Below, in pieces: positions 16,000-23,923 of a stretch of DNA of 64,000 nucleotides. Below the pieces are notes generated by a model, which did no database searches, was not told the DNA's origin, and saw only the letters and a program-made list of their open reading frames with translations. This stretch comes from Bacillota bacterium (GTDB lineage Bacteria > Bacillota > Clostridia > Lachnospirales > Lachnospiraceae), in NCBI GenBank assembly GCA_023409535.1, contig JAEYGZ010000034.1:1-64000 (forward strand), written 5' to 3'. Both the position numbers and the translations under genes were made by a program. Position 1 is the first letter of the stretch. Each line of letters starts with the position of its first letter.

Positions 16000-16641
16000 T
16001 TGAGGGTGCTTATCTTCGTGAAGTCATTTCCAAAGCCATTAAGCACCAAGGAAGAAGCTGACTATTTAAAGCGCTGCAAGGAAGGTGACAAAGACGCCCG
16101 AGATAAATTAATTGAACATAATCTCAGATTAGTAGCCCATATCGTCAAGAAATATAATATGGTCGATAAAGAAACCGATGATTTGATATCGATAGGAACA
16201 ATCGGTTTAATCAAAGCGATTGATACCTTTGATGAAGAAAAGGGAATCCGTCTGGCTACCTATGCCTCCCGTTGTATTGATAATGAGCTCTTAATGATGC
16301 TGCGAAGCGGAAAACGTTTGGCCAAAGAAGTCTATTTGTATGATCCGATCGGTTCGGACAGGGAAGGCAATGAAATAAATCTGTTGGATATTATTGAAGA
16401 AGCAGAAATTGATATTGTAGAGAATATAATGCTGGAAGACGATATTAAGAAACTGTATCACATAATCGGTAAGGTTTTGACTGATAGAGAACGCGAAATT
16501 ATCTGCTTACGTTACGGATTAAGCAACAGAAAGGAAGTTACCCAACGGGAGATTGCCGGGAAGCTGGGGATATCACGAAGTTACGTCAGTAGAATTGAAA
16601 AGAAGGCTTTGAAAAAGCTGCGTGAATGCTTTGAACAGTGA
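16000..16641 (+). CDS. sigK: SigK-type sporulation sigma factor without a long pro-sequence
   Basis: A 213-residue sigma-70 family protein closely resembling SigK: 'FPKPLSTKEEADYL', then region 2 'LIEHNLRLVAHIVKKYN' and 'DLISIGTIGLIKAIDTFDEEKGIRLATYASRCIDNELLM', and region 4 'TQREIAGKLGISRSYVSRIEKKALKKL'. SigK drives late mother-cell gene expression in spore formers. The frame opens at TTG 16000 (in-frame stop at 15994) leaving only ~9 residues before the conserved FPKPL, much less than the ~20-residue or longer leader of classical pro-SigK. No good ribosome binding site is visible, so the start may be 16006 or 16018. The reading frame is uninterrupted, with no skin-type insertion. Confidence 0.85.
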   Translation: MRVLIFVKSFPKPLSTKEEADYLKRCKEGDKDARDKLIEHNLRLVAHIVKKYNMVDKETDDLISIGTIGLIKAIDTFDEEKGIRLATYASRCIDNELLMMLRSGKRLAKEVYLYDPIGSDREGNEINLLDIIEEAEIDIVENIMLEDDIKKLYHIIGKVLTDREREIICLRYGLSNRKEVTQREIAGKLGISRSYVSRIEKKALKKLRECFEQ

Positions 16642-16642
16642 G

Positions 16643-16682
16643 AAAAGAGCTGCATCATGGTGTGTTGTGATGCAGCTCTTTT
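16643..16682 (+). terminator. Terminator of sigK
   Basis: A perfect 15-bp stem AAAAGAGCTGCATCA / TGATGCAGCTCTTTT with a 10-nt loop, starting one base after the stop codon. A run of T closes the stem. Confidence 0.9.
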
Positions 16683-16838
16683 CCTGTTTTGAATACATAA
16701 GCGTTGATAGATAGAAGCGATACGGTAAAGGGGATTCAACGAATTTCACCTTTTTACTGCATAAAACAAAATTGCCGGATAAGATGACGGTTAATTCATC
16801 CATATGGTATGGAATGTTCTTATTTTTATCAAAATATA

Positions 16839-16888
16839 TTGACAAGATAGAGAAGGAAAGAGTAATATAACTTAAACCTATCGGTTTA
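16839..16888 (+). promoter_or_regulatory. Promoter and possible operator of the first cystathionine enzyme gene
   Basis: TTGACA (16839-16844), 18 bp and TAATAT (16863-16868). An inverted repeat TAAACC-N4-GGTTTA (16873-16888) lies just downstream of the -10, where a repressor such as the nearby Rrf2/CymR-like protein could act. No S-box or T-box leader was recognised. Confidence 0.55.
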
Positions 16889-16912
16889 GTATAGTAAAGT
16901 AAAATAGAGAGG

Positions 16913-18070
16913 ATGACGAAAATTGGGAATGTAGAAAAAAGCATGAATACTAAGGTGGTTCATGGCTGTAAGGGTTATGATCCACAAACGGGAGCGGTAA
17001 GCATCCCTATCTATCAAAGCGCAACCTTTAGGCATCCGGGCCTGTATCAATCAACCGGATATGATTACTCCCGCTTGCAAAACCCCACCCGGGAGGAGCT
17101 GGAGAATACCATTGCTTCCCTTGAGAACGGTAAATGCGGTATGGCGTTTTCCACGGGAATGGCTGCGGTATCCGCTGTGATACATCTATTTTCACCGGGT
17201 GATCACATTATTGTGTCAGATGACCTTTACGGAGGTACCTATCGTCTGTTTGAAGAGATTTACAGTAAATACGGGCTGGAGTTTTCTTATGTTGATACCA
17301 GTAATTTTGATGACATTAAGAAGGCCTTGAAACCAAACAGTAAAGCCTTTTTTATTGAATCTCCGTCAAATCCCATGATGAAGGTAGCAGATCTGACTGC
17401 AATATCAGCTCTGGCAAAGGAACGGGGAATGCTTCATATCGTGGATAATACCTTCCTGACTCCTTATTTCCAGCGGCCGCTTGAATTAGGGGCGGATATT
17501 GTTCTTCACAGCGGAACGAAATATCTTGGAGGGCACAATGATACCCTGGCAGGCTTGGTTGTTGTAAATGATGATATATTAGCAGAAAATTTAAGATTTA
17601 CCCAGAAGTCCGAAGGAGCTGTTCTGGCCCCCTTTGACAGCTGGTTGCTTCTCCGCGGTATCAAAACACTGGCAGTTCGATTGGAACGGCAGCAGCAGAA
17701 TGCGCTGCAGATCGCAAGCTGGCTGAAGAACCAGAAGAATGTTACGAAGGTATTCTATGTGGGCCTGCCGGAGCATGAAGGCTACGCAGTCTCAAAGAAA
17801 CAGGCCTCAGGCTTTGGTGCAATGATTTCCTTCTATGTGAAGGATAAGTCCATGGTGGAGCAGGTATTGGAACGGGTTAAGGTCGTTATATTTGCGGAAA
17901 GCCTTGGGGGTGTGGAGAGCCTCATAACCTATCCCGCAGTACAGACTCATGCAGCAATACCGGAGGAGATCAGAGACAGACTCGGTGTTACGGATACCCT
18001 GTTAAGATTATCCGTGGGCATTGAGGATGTGAAGGATATTATCGACGATCTTGAACAGAGTCTGGCATAA
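16913..18070 (+). CDS. Cystathionine gamma-synthase/lyase family PLP enzyme 1
   Basis: A 385-residue Cys/Met metabolism PLP-dependent enzyme (fold type I): substrate/phosphate site YDYSR (50-54), 'FSTGMAAVSAV', PLP-binding D178 in VDNTF and Schiff-base lysine K203 in HSGTKYLGGHND. These enzymes make or cleave cystathionine or condense sulfide with activated homoserine; sequence alone does not separate the activities. The ATG at 16913 has AGAGAGG directly against it, so the next in-frame ATG (16943) is a possible alternative. It is followed after 93 bp by a second family member and lies in a cysteine/sulfur block. Confidence 0.9.
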   Translation: MTKIGNVEKSMNTKVVHGCKGYDPQTGAVSIPIYQSATFRHPGLYQSTGYDYSRLQNPTREELENTIASLENGKCGMAFSTGMAAVSAVIHLFSPGDHIIVSDDLYGGTYRLFEEIYSKYGLEFSYVDTSNFDDIKKALKPNSKAFFIESPSNPMMKVADLTAISALAKERGMLHIVDNTFLTPYFQRPLELGADIVLHSGTKYLGGHNDTLAGLVVVNDDILAENLRFTQKSEGAVLAPFDSWLLLRGIKTLAVRLERQQQNALQIASWLKNQKNVTKVFYVGLPEHEGYAVSKKQASGFGAMISFYVKDKSMVEQVLERVKVVIFAESLGGVESLITYPAVQTHAAIPEEIRDRLGVTDTLLRLSVGIEDVKDIIDDLEQSLA

Positions 18071-18163
18071 ACAGATACCGGCCGCAACTATTATGCGTGA
18101 CCAATAGGAAAGCAGAGCTTTCCCGTCCCAAATTCGCGATGTTTCGCCAGAATGGAGAATATT

Positions 18164-19297
18164 ATGAAATTCGGATCAAAATTAATTCATAACGGAAATG
18201 AAATAGATCAAACCACCGGGGCGCTCAGTATCCCGATTTATCAAACCTCAACCTACCATCAAAGTGATATTGATCATCCGGGGGAATATGATTATTCCAG
18301 GTCAGGAAACCCAACGAGAAAAGCGCTGGAGGATACCATAGCACAGCTTGAGGGAGGAGTAAGAGGCTTCGCCTTTGCCTCCGGCATGGCGGCCACCTCC
18401 TCCGTACTTTCCATATTCTCAGAGGGAGATCACATTGTTGTTTGTGAGGACCTGTATGGTGGGACATATCGAATTACTACCACCTTCTTTCACCGGTTCG
18501 GTATTCAGATTACCTTTGTGGACGCCTCCGATCTGGATGCCATCAAAAAGAGTATCAGGGAGAATACAAAGGCAATTTTTCTGGAGAGTCCGTCCAATCC
18601 TTTGCTCAAGGTAACTGACTTAAAGGGTGCGGTGGCCATTGCCAGGGAGCATAAGCTTCTGACGATCATTGATAATACCTTTATGTCACCCTATCTGCAG
18701 AGACCGCTTGCGCTGGGGATCGATATTGTGATCCATAGTGCAACGAAGTTTATCGGCGGTCATAGTGATGTAATCGCGGGACTTGTGGTTGTGAAGGATG
18801 CAGATTTGGCTAAGAGGATTTATGCGGTGCAGAATGGGTTCGGAGCAGTACTTGGACCGCAGGATTCCTGGCTGCTGCTTCGAGGCCTGAAGACCCTGAA
18901 GGTAAGGCTTGATTATCAGCAGGCAACAGCCCAGAAGCTTGCGCAGTGGCTGGAGAAGCATCCCAAAATACAGCGGGTTTATTACCTGGGACTGGACAGT
19001 CATCCCCATAAGGCGCTTCATCTGGGGCAATCAGACGGCGCAGGAGCCGTACTTTCCTTTGAGACAGTAGAGGAAGCGACTGCAAAGAGCTTTATGAAGC
19101 AGGTGAAGATGGCCGCCGTTGCCGTGAGCCTGGGCGGGGTAGAAACCATTGCGTCTTATCCTGTAAAGATGTCCCATGCGGCGATACCCAGAGAGGAACG
19201 TGAGCGGCTTGGTATCACGGACAGACTCATTCGGGTATCCGTCGGACTTGAGGATATAGAAGATCTGATAGAAGACTTTGACCGCGCACTTCAATAG
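18164..19297 (+). CDS. Cystathionine gamma-synthase/lyase family PLP enzyme 2
   Basis: A 377-residue paralogue of the preceding gene with the same landmarks: YDYSR, 'FASGMAATSSV', PLP aspartate in IIDNTF and lysine K195 in HSATKFIGGHSD. ATG 18164 is preferred to 18152 because GGAG lies 7 bp before it. In other genomes such pairs supply one enzyme for cystathionine formation and one for its cleavage (MetI-MetC or MccB-like), which would interconvert cysteine and homocysteine. Which is which here is not decidable by eye. Confidence 0.9.
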   Translation: MKFGSKLIHNGNEIDQTTGALSIPIYQTSTYHQSDIDHPGEYDYSRSGNPTRKALEDTIAQLEGGVRGFAFASGMAATSSVLSIFSEGDHIVVCEDLYGGTYRITTTFFHRFGIQITFVDASDLDAIKKSIRENTKAIFLESPSNPLLKVTDLKGAVAIAREHKLLTIIDNTFMSPYLQRPLALGIDIVIHSATKFIGGHSDVIAGLVVVKDADLAKRIYAVQNGFGAVLGPQDSWLLLRGLKTLKVRLDYQQATAQKLAQWLEKHPKIQRVYYLGLDSHPHKALHLGQSDGAGAVLSFETVEEATAKSFMKQVKMAAVAVSLGGVETIASYPVKMSHAAIPREERERLGITDRLIRVSVGLEDIEDLIEDFDRALQ

Positions 19298-19345
19298 CGA
19301 GAGATTAATAAAATATATTTAATTCAGCATCTCAGGTATATCAAA

Positions 19346-19370
19346 AAGCGCAGCTGTTTTGGCTGCGCTT
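19346..19370 (-). terminator. Bidirectional terminator between the PLP enzyme and Rrf2 genes
   Basis: AAGCGCAGC, a 7-nt loop and GCTGCGCTT. On the minus strand the stem runs into TTTTTGATA, so it best serves the Rrf2 gene; it can also end the plus-strand transcript. Confidence 0.75.
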
Positions 19371-19414
19371 CTATGTTCTCACGGTATGGGGAACTGCTCG
19401 GCTTAGGCGAATTC

Positions 19415-19861
19415 TTAAATATAAAACATGAATCCCTGCTCCGTTTTATTCTTCCTTGCTTCATCCACAAGGTCACTTAAGGTAATCTGTTTTAACGTGG
19501 AGGAGAGGGCAAGATCTAAGGGATCAAATACCACGGATTTCATGGCAATCTCAATCTCCGGCGCTTTTCCGGCCAGAGTCTCTTCCGTATCTTCAAATAA
19601 GGCAGTCTCCACGGAAAACAAAATATCATAAACGGTGATTTTATGGGTAGCCCGTGATAATTGATATCCACCCTGGGAACCTTTTACCGAGTTCACGATA
19701 CCGCCTCGTTTTAATAAAGAAAAAACCTGTTCCAAATATATTTTTGATATGCCAAGCTTCTCTGAGATGCTGATCAGCGTAATACATTCATTGTCTTTAT
19801 TTTCTTCTGCCATACTTGTTGTTGCTGCCAGAGCATAACGGCCTTTTGCAGATAGCCTCAT
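19415..19861 (-). CDS. cymR: Rrf2 family regulator, CymR-like
   Basis: A 148-residue winged-helix protein: 'MRLSAKGRYAL' start, recognition region 'ISEKLGISKIYLEQVFSLLKRGGIVNSVKGSQGGYQLSR' and a long dimerisation helix. It lacks the three cysteines that bind the Fe-S cluster in IscR. The C-terminus ends MFYI, like CymR, the master repressor of cysteine metabolism in Bacillus, whose activity depends on complex formation with CysK. The cysK gene is next door, divergently transcribed. ATG 19861 follows GGAGG; the longer frame to 19900 has no ribosome binding site. The symbol rests on these features and not on a search. Confidence 0.8.
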   Translation of the reverse strand: MRLSAKGRYALAATTSMAEENKDNECITLISISEKLGISKIYLEQVFSLLKRGGIVNSVKGSQGGYQLSRATHKITVYDILFSVETALFEDTEETLAGKAPEIEIAMKSVVFDPLDLALSSTLKQITLSDLVDEARKNKTEQGFMFYI

Positions 19862-19887
19862 ATAATACCTCCGTTTCATACAATCGT

Positions 19888-19908
19888 CATTATGTAACAA
19901 TCATAATG
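19888..19908. promoter_or_regulatory. Inverted repeat upstream of the Rrf2 gene
   Basis: CATTATG-N7-CATAATG lies 27-47 bp before the Rrf2 start codon. Similar CATAAT words recur near 20050 just before the cysK promoter. It is a candidate operator for the Rrf2 protein. Confidence 0.35.
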
Positions 19909-20061
19909 GAAAGGTTTGTGAATGTCAATAGCATATCAACCATACAGGAATTATAGGTATCTTGAAGGAAATTATACAGAAAATCAAAAATTATGATATA
20001 ATGAACATGCGTTGTGTTTATGGTAGAATGCATATGAACAAAAATAATTATCATAATACTA

Positions 20062-20090
20062 TTGACAAACAAAGAATTGGGCTATATTAT
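20062..20090 (+). promoter_or_regulatory. cysK promoter
   Basis: TTGACA (20062-20067), 17 bp, TATTAT (20085-20090), 60 bp before the start codon, in very AT-rich sequence. Confidence 0.7.
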
Positions 20091-20150
20091 ATAATCATAC
20101 AAAACATATATGAATTATATTATATAAAATAAATGAATGGAGGATAACCT

Positions 20151-21083
20151 ATGTCAAAGATCTATAAGAGTTTAACAGAGCTGGTTGGCAAGACACCGTT
20201 GCTTGAGCTGTCCAATTATGAGAAGAAGCTTGGGCTGGAAGCAGCAATCGTAGCAAAGCTTGAATATTACAATCCCGCTGGAAGTGTTAAGGACAGAATT
20301 GCAAAGGCAATGATTGAGGATGCGGAGCAGAAGGGTTTACTGAAGAAGGATTCTGTAATTATCGAGCCCACAAGCGGTAATACAGGGATCGGTCTGGCTT
20401 CCATCGCAGCTGCAAGAGGATATCGTTTGATTTTAACCATGCCTGAGACAATGAGCGTTGAAAGAAGAAACTTATTAAAGGCTTATGGCGCAGAGCTTGT
20501 GCTGACCGAAGGCGCGAAGGGTATGAAGGGCGCCATTGCAAAAGCAGATGAGCTTGCAGCTGAAATCCCTAATTCCTTTATTCCCGGACAGTTTGTGAAC
20601 CCTGCCAACCCTGCCGTTCACAAGGCAACCACAGGTCCTGAGATTTGGGAAGATACCGACGGCAAGGTGGATATCCTTGTTGCAGGTATCGGCACCGGCG
20701 GTACGATCACAGGCGCGGGGGAATATTTAAAAGAGAAGAATCCCAATCTTAAGGTTGTTGCCGTTGAGCCCTTTGATTCACCCGTATTATCCGAAGGAAG
20801 ATCAGGCTCCCATAAGATTCAGGGAATTGGCGCCGGCTTCGTACCTCAGGTATTAAATACAAAGGTTTATGATGAGATTATTCCCGTAAAGAATGAAGAC
20901 GCTTTTGTTACCGGCAGGGAATTATCCAAGTCAGAAGGCTTACTGATCGGTATTTCTTCCGGAGCAGCTGCCTGGGCAGCAACAGAATTAGCAAAGAGAC
21001 CCGAGAATAAGGGAAAGACTATTGTAGTAATCTTACCGGATACCGGAGAGCGCTATCTGTCAACCGCATTATTTGCAGAATAA
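20151..21083 (+). CDS. cysK: Cysteine synthase A (O-acetylserine sulfhydrylase)
   Basis: A 310-residue fold type II PLP enzyme that makes cysteine from O-acetylserine and sulfide. Seen: Schiff-base lysine K47 in NPAGSVKDR, the substrate loop TSGNTG (75-80), the phosphate-binding GTGGT (182-186) and a GISSGAA motif near the C-terminus. Length is typical for CysK. GGAGG precedes the ATG. No serine acetyltransferase is in the window. The divergent CymR-like gene ends in the Ile-terminated tail that could bind this enzyme's active site, so CysK probably also acts as the cysteine sensor's partner. Confidence 0.95.
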   Translation: MSKIYKSLTELVGKTPLLELSNYEKKLGLEAAIVAKLEYYNPAGSVKDRIAKAMIEDAEQKGLLKKDSVIIEPTSGNTGIGLASIAAARGYRLILTMPETMSVERRNLLKAYGAELVLTEGAKGMKGAIAKADELAAEIPNSFIPGQFVNPANPAVHKATTGPEIWEDTDGKVDILVAGIGTGGTITGAGEYLKEKNPNLKVVAVEPFDSPVLSEGRSGSHKIQGIGAGFVPQVLNTKVYDEIIPVKNEDAFVTGRELSKSEGLLIGISSGAAAWAATELAKRPENKGKTIVVILPDTGERYLSTALFAE

Positions 21084-21130
21084 TTCATACTCTCATAATT
21101 ATCTCCTGAATTAAAAACAGAATTAAAAAC

Positions 21131-21180
21131 AAAGAAAGAACCGGAGAGCTGACCCATTCAGTCTCTCCGGTTCTTTCTTT
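21131..21180. terminator. Bidirectional terminator between cysK and the MATE gene
   Basis: AAAGAAAGAACCGGAGAG and its complement form an 18-bp stem around a 14-nt loop. A-rich and T-rich outer ends allow termination in both directions, fitting the convergent genes. Confidence 0.88.
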
Positions 21181-21182
21181 GT

Positions 21183-22541
21183 CTATTGTATTTCTGATAC
21201 CCATTTTACACGGAGGATCAGCAGGGTTATGATGAATGCGGCCATGTAGTTGGAGAAGAGATTGCCCCAGAATACGGCATCATATCCCAGCCAATGCTCC
21301 GTCGCCAGGATGAATACATACCGCAGAAGCCATACGCGCAGAATACTGATGATTAAGGTGATACGGGTTCTTCCCAGGCCTATGAAGGCACCCTGCTGTA
21401 CCATACAGATTGCAAAGCCGATGACGGAATAGGTATAGATATGCAGCGCATGGTTTGCTACTGCAAGTACCTCCGGATCACGGGTAAAGAAAACCGTCAG
21501 ATGAGAGGACAAAGGAACAACAATTGCGATCAATACGGCAGCAGAGATTGCACCGATCACGGTTCCGGTCAGGCAGGCTTTACGCGCCTTTGTACCCTGC
21601 TTTGCACCGATGTTCATACTGACCATGGTAGTCACGGAGGAGCCAAAGGAGGAGGGGAGGATAAAGCAGATGGAGGTTATATTATTAGCGATGCCCTGAC
21701 CGTTTAAAACGACGGGACCGTACTTCTCCACTTCATTGTTGATGAGGAAGAAGCCGATATTTAACATAACGCTGGAAAGCATGGAAGGAAAACCGATGTG
21801 CAGGAGATTTTTCAAAATCTGTCCGTCAAACCGAAAGCCCTTCAGGGTAAATCTGTCACCGTCCGCTTTGATAAACAGCTCATAATACATCCAGCCGGTG
21901 ATGAGCATATTGGAAGCAAGAGAAGCCATAACCGCACCTACAATACCCCAACGGAATACTGCGATAAATAAAGCATTGAAGATGACTTTTAAAATGAGCA
22001 TAATTACCATACGGATAAAGGTATCCTCAGGTTTGCCGTTGGCATTTTTAATTGCATTATAGATGGATTCCATAAAGGAAAAGGGAAGTACCAGTGCGTT
22101 CAAAGCAAGATATAGAAACACGTCATGAGAAATCTCTGAATTAACATGAAGAGAGACGGGATATGCCAGGCCAACCAGAAGCGGGGCCAATACAAAACCT
22201 AACAGGAAGGTGAATACAATAATCTGGGTTGAGACGCGCCGGCTGGCTTCAAAATTGCCCTTGCCGTTGGATTGACCGATGATGGCCATTCCGGCAACGC
22301 TTAAGCCCTGTGCAAGGGCTGCAATGATATTAACAATGGGGGTCGAGTATGTGATGGCACTTGCTGCCTGAGTACCTACGATATTATTAATGAAGAGTCC
22401 GTCGATCACCGGAAGTACTGATTGTATGAGACCCATCATAAGGGATGGAACCGAGAGTAATAAAATGGTTTGAGCTACAGGCCCGTTTAAGATTAGTTCG
22501 CGTCGTTGTTCAAGATTTTGTTTTAAGAAATTTAGCTTCAT
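21183..22541 (-). CDS. MATE family efflux transporter
   Basis: A 452-residue inner-membrane protein with about 12 transmembrane segments and the MatE halves ('PVAQTILLLSVPSLMMGLIQSV' at the start, 'LKNLLHIGFPSMLSSVMLNIG' beginning the second half). These are Na+- or H+-driven exporters of cationic drugs or metabolites. ATG 22541 is chosen because AGGTGG precedes it; the upstream in-frame extension lacks a binding site. It is monocistronic and convergent with cysK, sharing its terminator. Confidence 0.92.
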   Translation of the reverse strand: MKLNFLKQNLEQRRELILNGPVAQTILLLSVPSLMMGLIQSVLPVIDGLFINNIVGTQAASAITYSTPIVNIIAALAQGLSVAGMAIIGQSNGKGNFEASRRVSTQIIVFTFLLGFVLAPLLVGLAYPVSLHVNSEISHDVFLYLALNALVLPFSFMESIYNAIKNANGKPEDTFIRMVIMLILKVIFNALFIAVFRWGIVGAVMASLASNMLITGWMYYELFIKADGDRFTLKGFRFDGQILKNLLHIGFPSMLSSVMLNIGFFLINNEVEKYGPVVLNGQGIANNITSICFILPSSFGSSVTTMVSMNIGAKQGTKARKACLTGTVIGAISAAVLIAIVVPLSSHLTVFFTRDPEVLAVANHALHIYTYSVIGFAICMVQQGAFIGLGRTRITLIISILRVWLLRYVFILATEHWLGYDAVFWGNLFSNYMAAFIITLLILRVKWVSEIQ

Positions 22542-22641
22542 TGAAATACTACCACCTGACAGTTCATTTTTGCGCGGTAATAAATTGCCGTGAATTTTGA
22601 TTATACGCCTCCTGAGAACAAGGGTCAAGTGTTAAAATTCA

Positions 22642-22670
22642 TTGACATCCTATGCTATTAATTTTATTAT
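22642..22670 (+). promoter_or_regulatory. Promoter of the cysteine desulfurase-TtcA operon
   Basis: TTGACA (22642-22647), 17 bp, TATTAT (22665-22670), 100 bp upstream of the desulfurase ATG. Confidence 0.65.
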
Positions 22671-22770
22671 AGATAGGCAGGCAAACAAAATACAGCATTA
22701 TGTCAACATAAAAAGAGTTGCAGACCAGTGTGAGGTAGGATTATTCACGCGAAGAAAGGCACGGTAGGGA

Positions 22771-23901
22771 ATGAAATATTTTGATTATGCGGCAAATACA
22801 CCGGTGGACAAAGAAGTGATGGATTACTATGTGGAACAAAGCAACCGGTATTTTGCCAATCCGAATTCCTCCCATCTGCTGGGCAGGGAAGCAAATGTAA
22901 GACTGGGAGAGATTACAGAGCATATTGCAGATATGCTTGGAGTGAAATCCACTGAAATTATCTATACCTCCGGTGCCAGTGAGGCAAATAATCTTGCTGT
23001 CAAAGGCCTCGTGCAGGCATATAAACATAACGGCAAACATATCATCTCAACCTGTCTGGAACACTCCTCCGTAAGCGGTGCCTTAACCTATCTGCAGACA
23101 TTGGGATATGAGATTGATCTTGTAGATATTACAAACGAAGGTCTGGTAGATCTGGAGCATCTGAAGGAGCTGCTCCGGCAGGACACGGTATTGGTCTCCA
23201 TCTGCATGGTCGACAGCGAATTGGGTGTGCAGCAGCCGATTAACCGTATCGGTGAGCTGCTGGAGGCATATCCGAACTGTTTTTTTCATACGGATGCGAC
23301 CCAGGCAATCGGGAAGGTGCCGGTTTCCTTCCGGCACGTAGATCTCTTCACCTTTACACCGCATAAATTCTTCGGTATGAATGGGTGCGGTATACTGATC
23401 AAGCGTGAAACAGTAGTGGTGGAGCCTTTGATTCACGGCGGTACCAGTACAACCATATACCGCAGCGGAACCCCCGCACTGGGCCTTGCCGCTTCCATTG
23501 AGAAATCCCTGGAGCTGGCGTTAACCTCCCTGGAGGAACGTTATCAATCTGTCCTGGAGCGAAATCAGGAGTTAAAGGCGGAGCTGCTGAAATTTAAGAA
23601 GGTACGCTTTAACAGCACGAACCGTTCCATTCCCCACATTCTGAATATCAGTGTTCGGGGAGTGAAGGCGGCAGTATTTCAAAAGGCATTGGAGGAGGAA
23701 GGAATCTGTGTGTCCATAAAATCGGCCTGTTCCGTGCTGAACTCACCTTCCCGTCCGGTTTATGCCGTGACGAAGGATAAGAAGAATGCTATGTGCTCCT
23801 GGAGGATCAGCATCAGCCATCAGACCTCCCCTCAGGATATAAAGGAGTTTCTTCAGGCATTTGCCAGGTGCTATGACCGGTTGACCGAAGGTAACAATTA
23901 A
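22771..23901 (+). CDS. Cysteine desulfurase (NifS/IscS family)
   Basis: A 376-residue PLP enzyme that removes sulfur from cysteine as an enzyme-bound persulfide. Seen: FDYAANTP at the N-terminus, H98 in LEHSS, Schiff-base K199 in TPHKFFG and the active-site C320 in IKSACSVLN. The catalytic loop is short, as in group II desulfurases. A TtcA-like tRNA thiolase starts 22 bp downstream, so the likely job is feeding sulfur to tRNA modification rather than general Fe-S assembly; no iscU or sufU is adjacent. Confidence 0.9.
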   Translation: MKYFDYAANTPVDKEVMDYYVEQSNRYFANPNSSHLLGREANVRLGEITEHIADMLGVKSTEIIYTSGASEANNLAVKGLVQAYKHNGKHIISTCLEHSSVSGALTYLQTLGYEIDLVDITNEGLVDLEHLKELLRQDTVLVSICMVDSELGVQQPINRIGELLEAYPNCFFHTDATQAIGKVPVSFRHVDLFTFTPHKFFGMNGCGILIKRETVVVEPLIHGGTSTTIYRSGTPALGLAASIEKSLELALTSLEERYQSVLERNQELKAELLKFKKVRFNSTNRSIPHILNISVRGVKAAVFQKALEEEGICVSIKSACSVLNSPSRPVYAVTKDKKNAMCSWRISISHQTSPQDIKEFLQAFARCYDRLTEGNN

Positions 23902-23923
23902 TATATTAGAAAGTGAAGATACC

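Noticed and set aside
15849..16061. A 70-codon frame overlapping the start of sigK
   Set aside because: It overlaps the SigK frame, has no family similarity and does not supply a SigK leader in frame.
16683..16912. S-box or T-box riboswitch before the cystathionine enzyme genes
   Set aside because: No S-box core or T-box sequence (TGGNACCGCG-like) was found; only a promoter and a short palindrome are visible.
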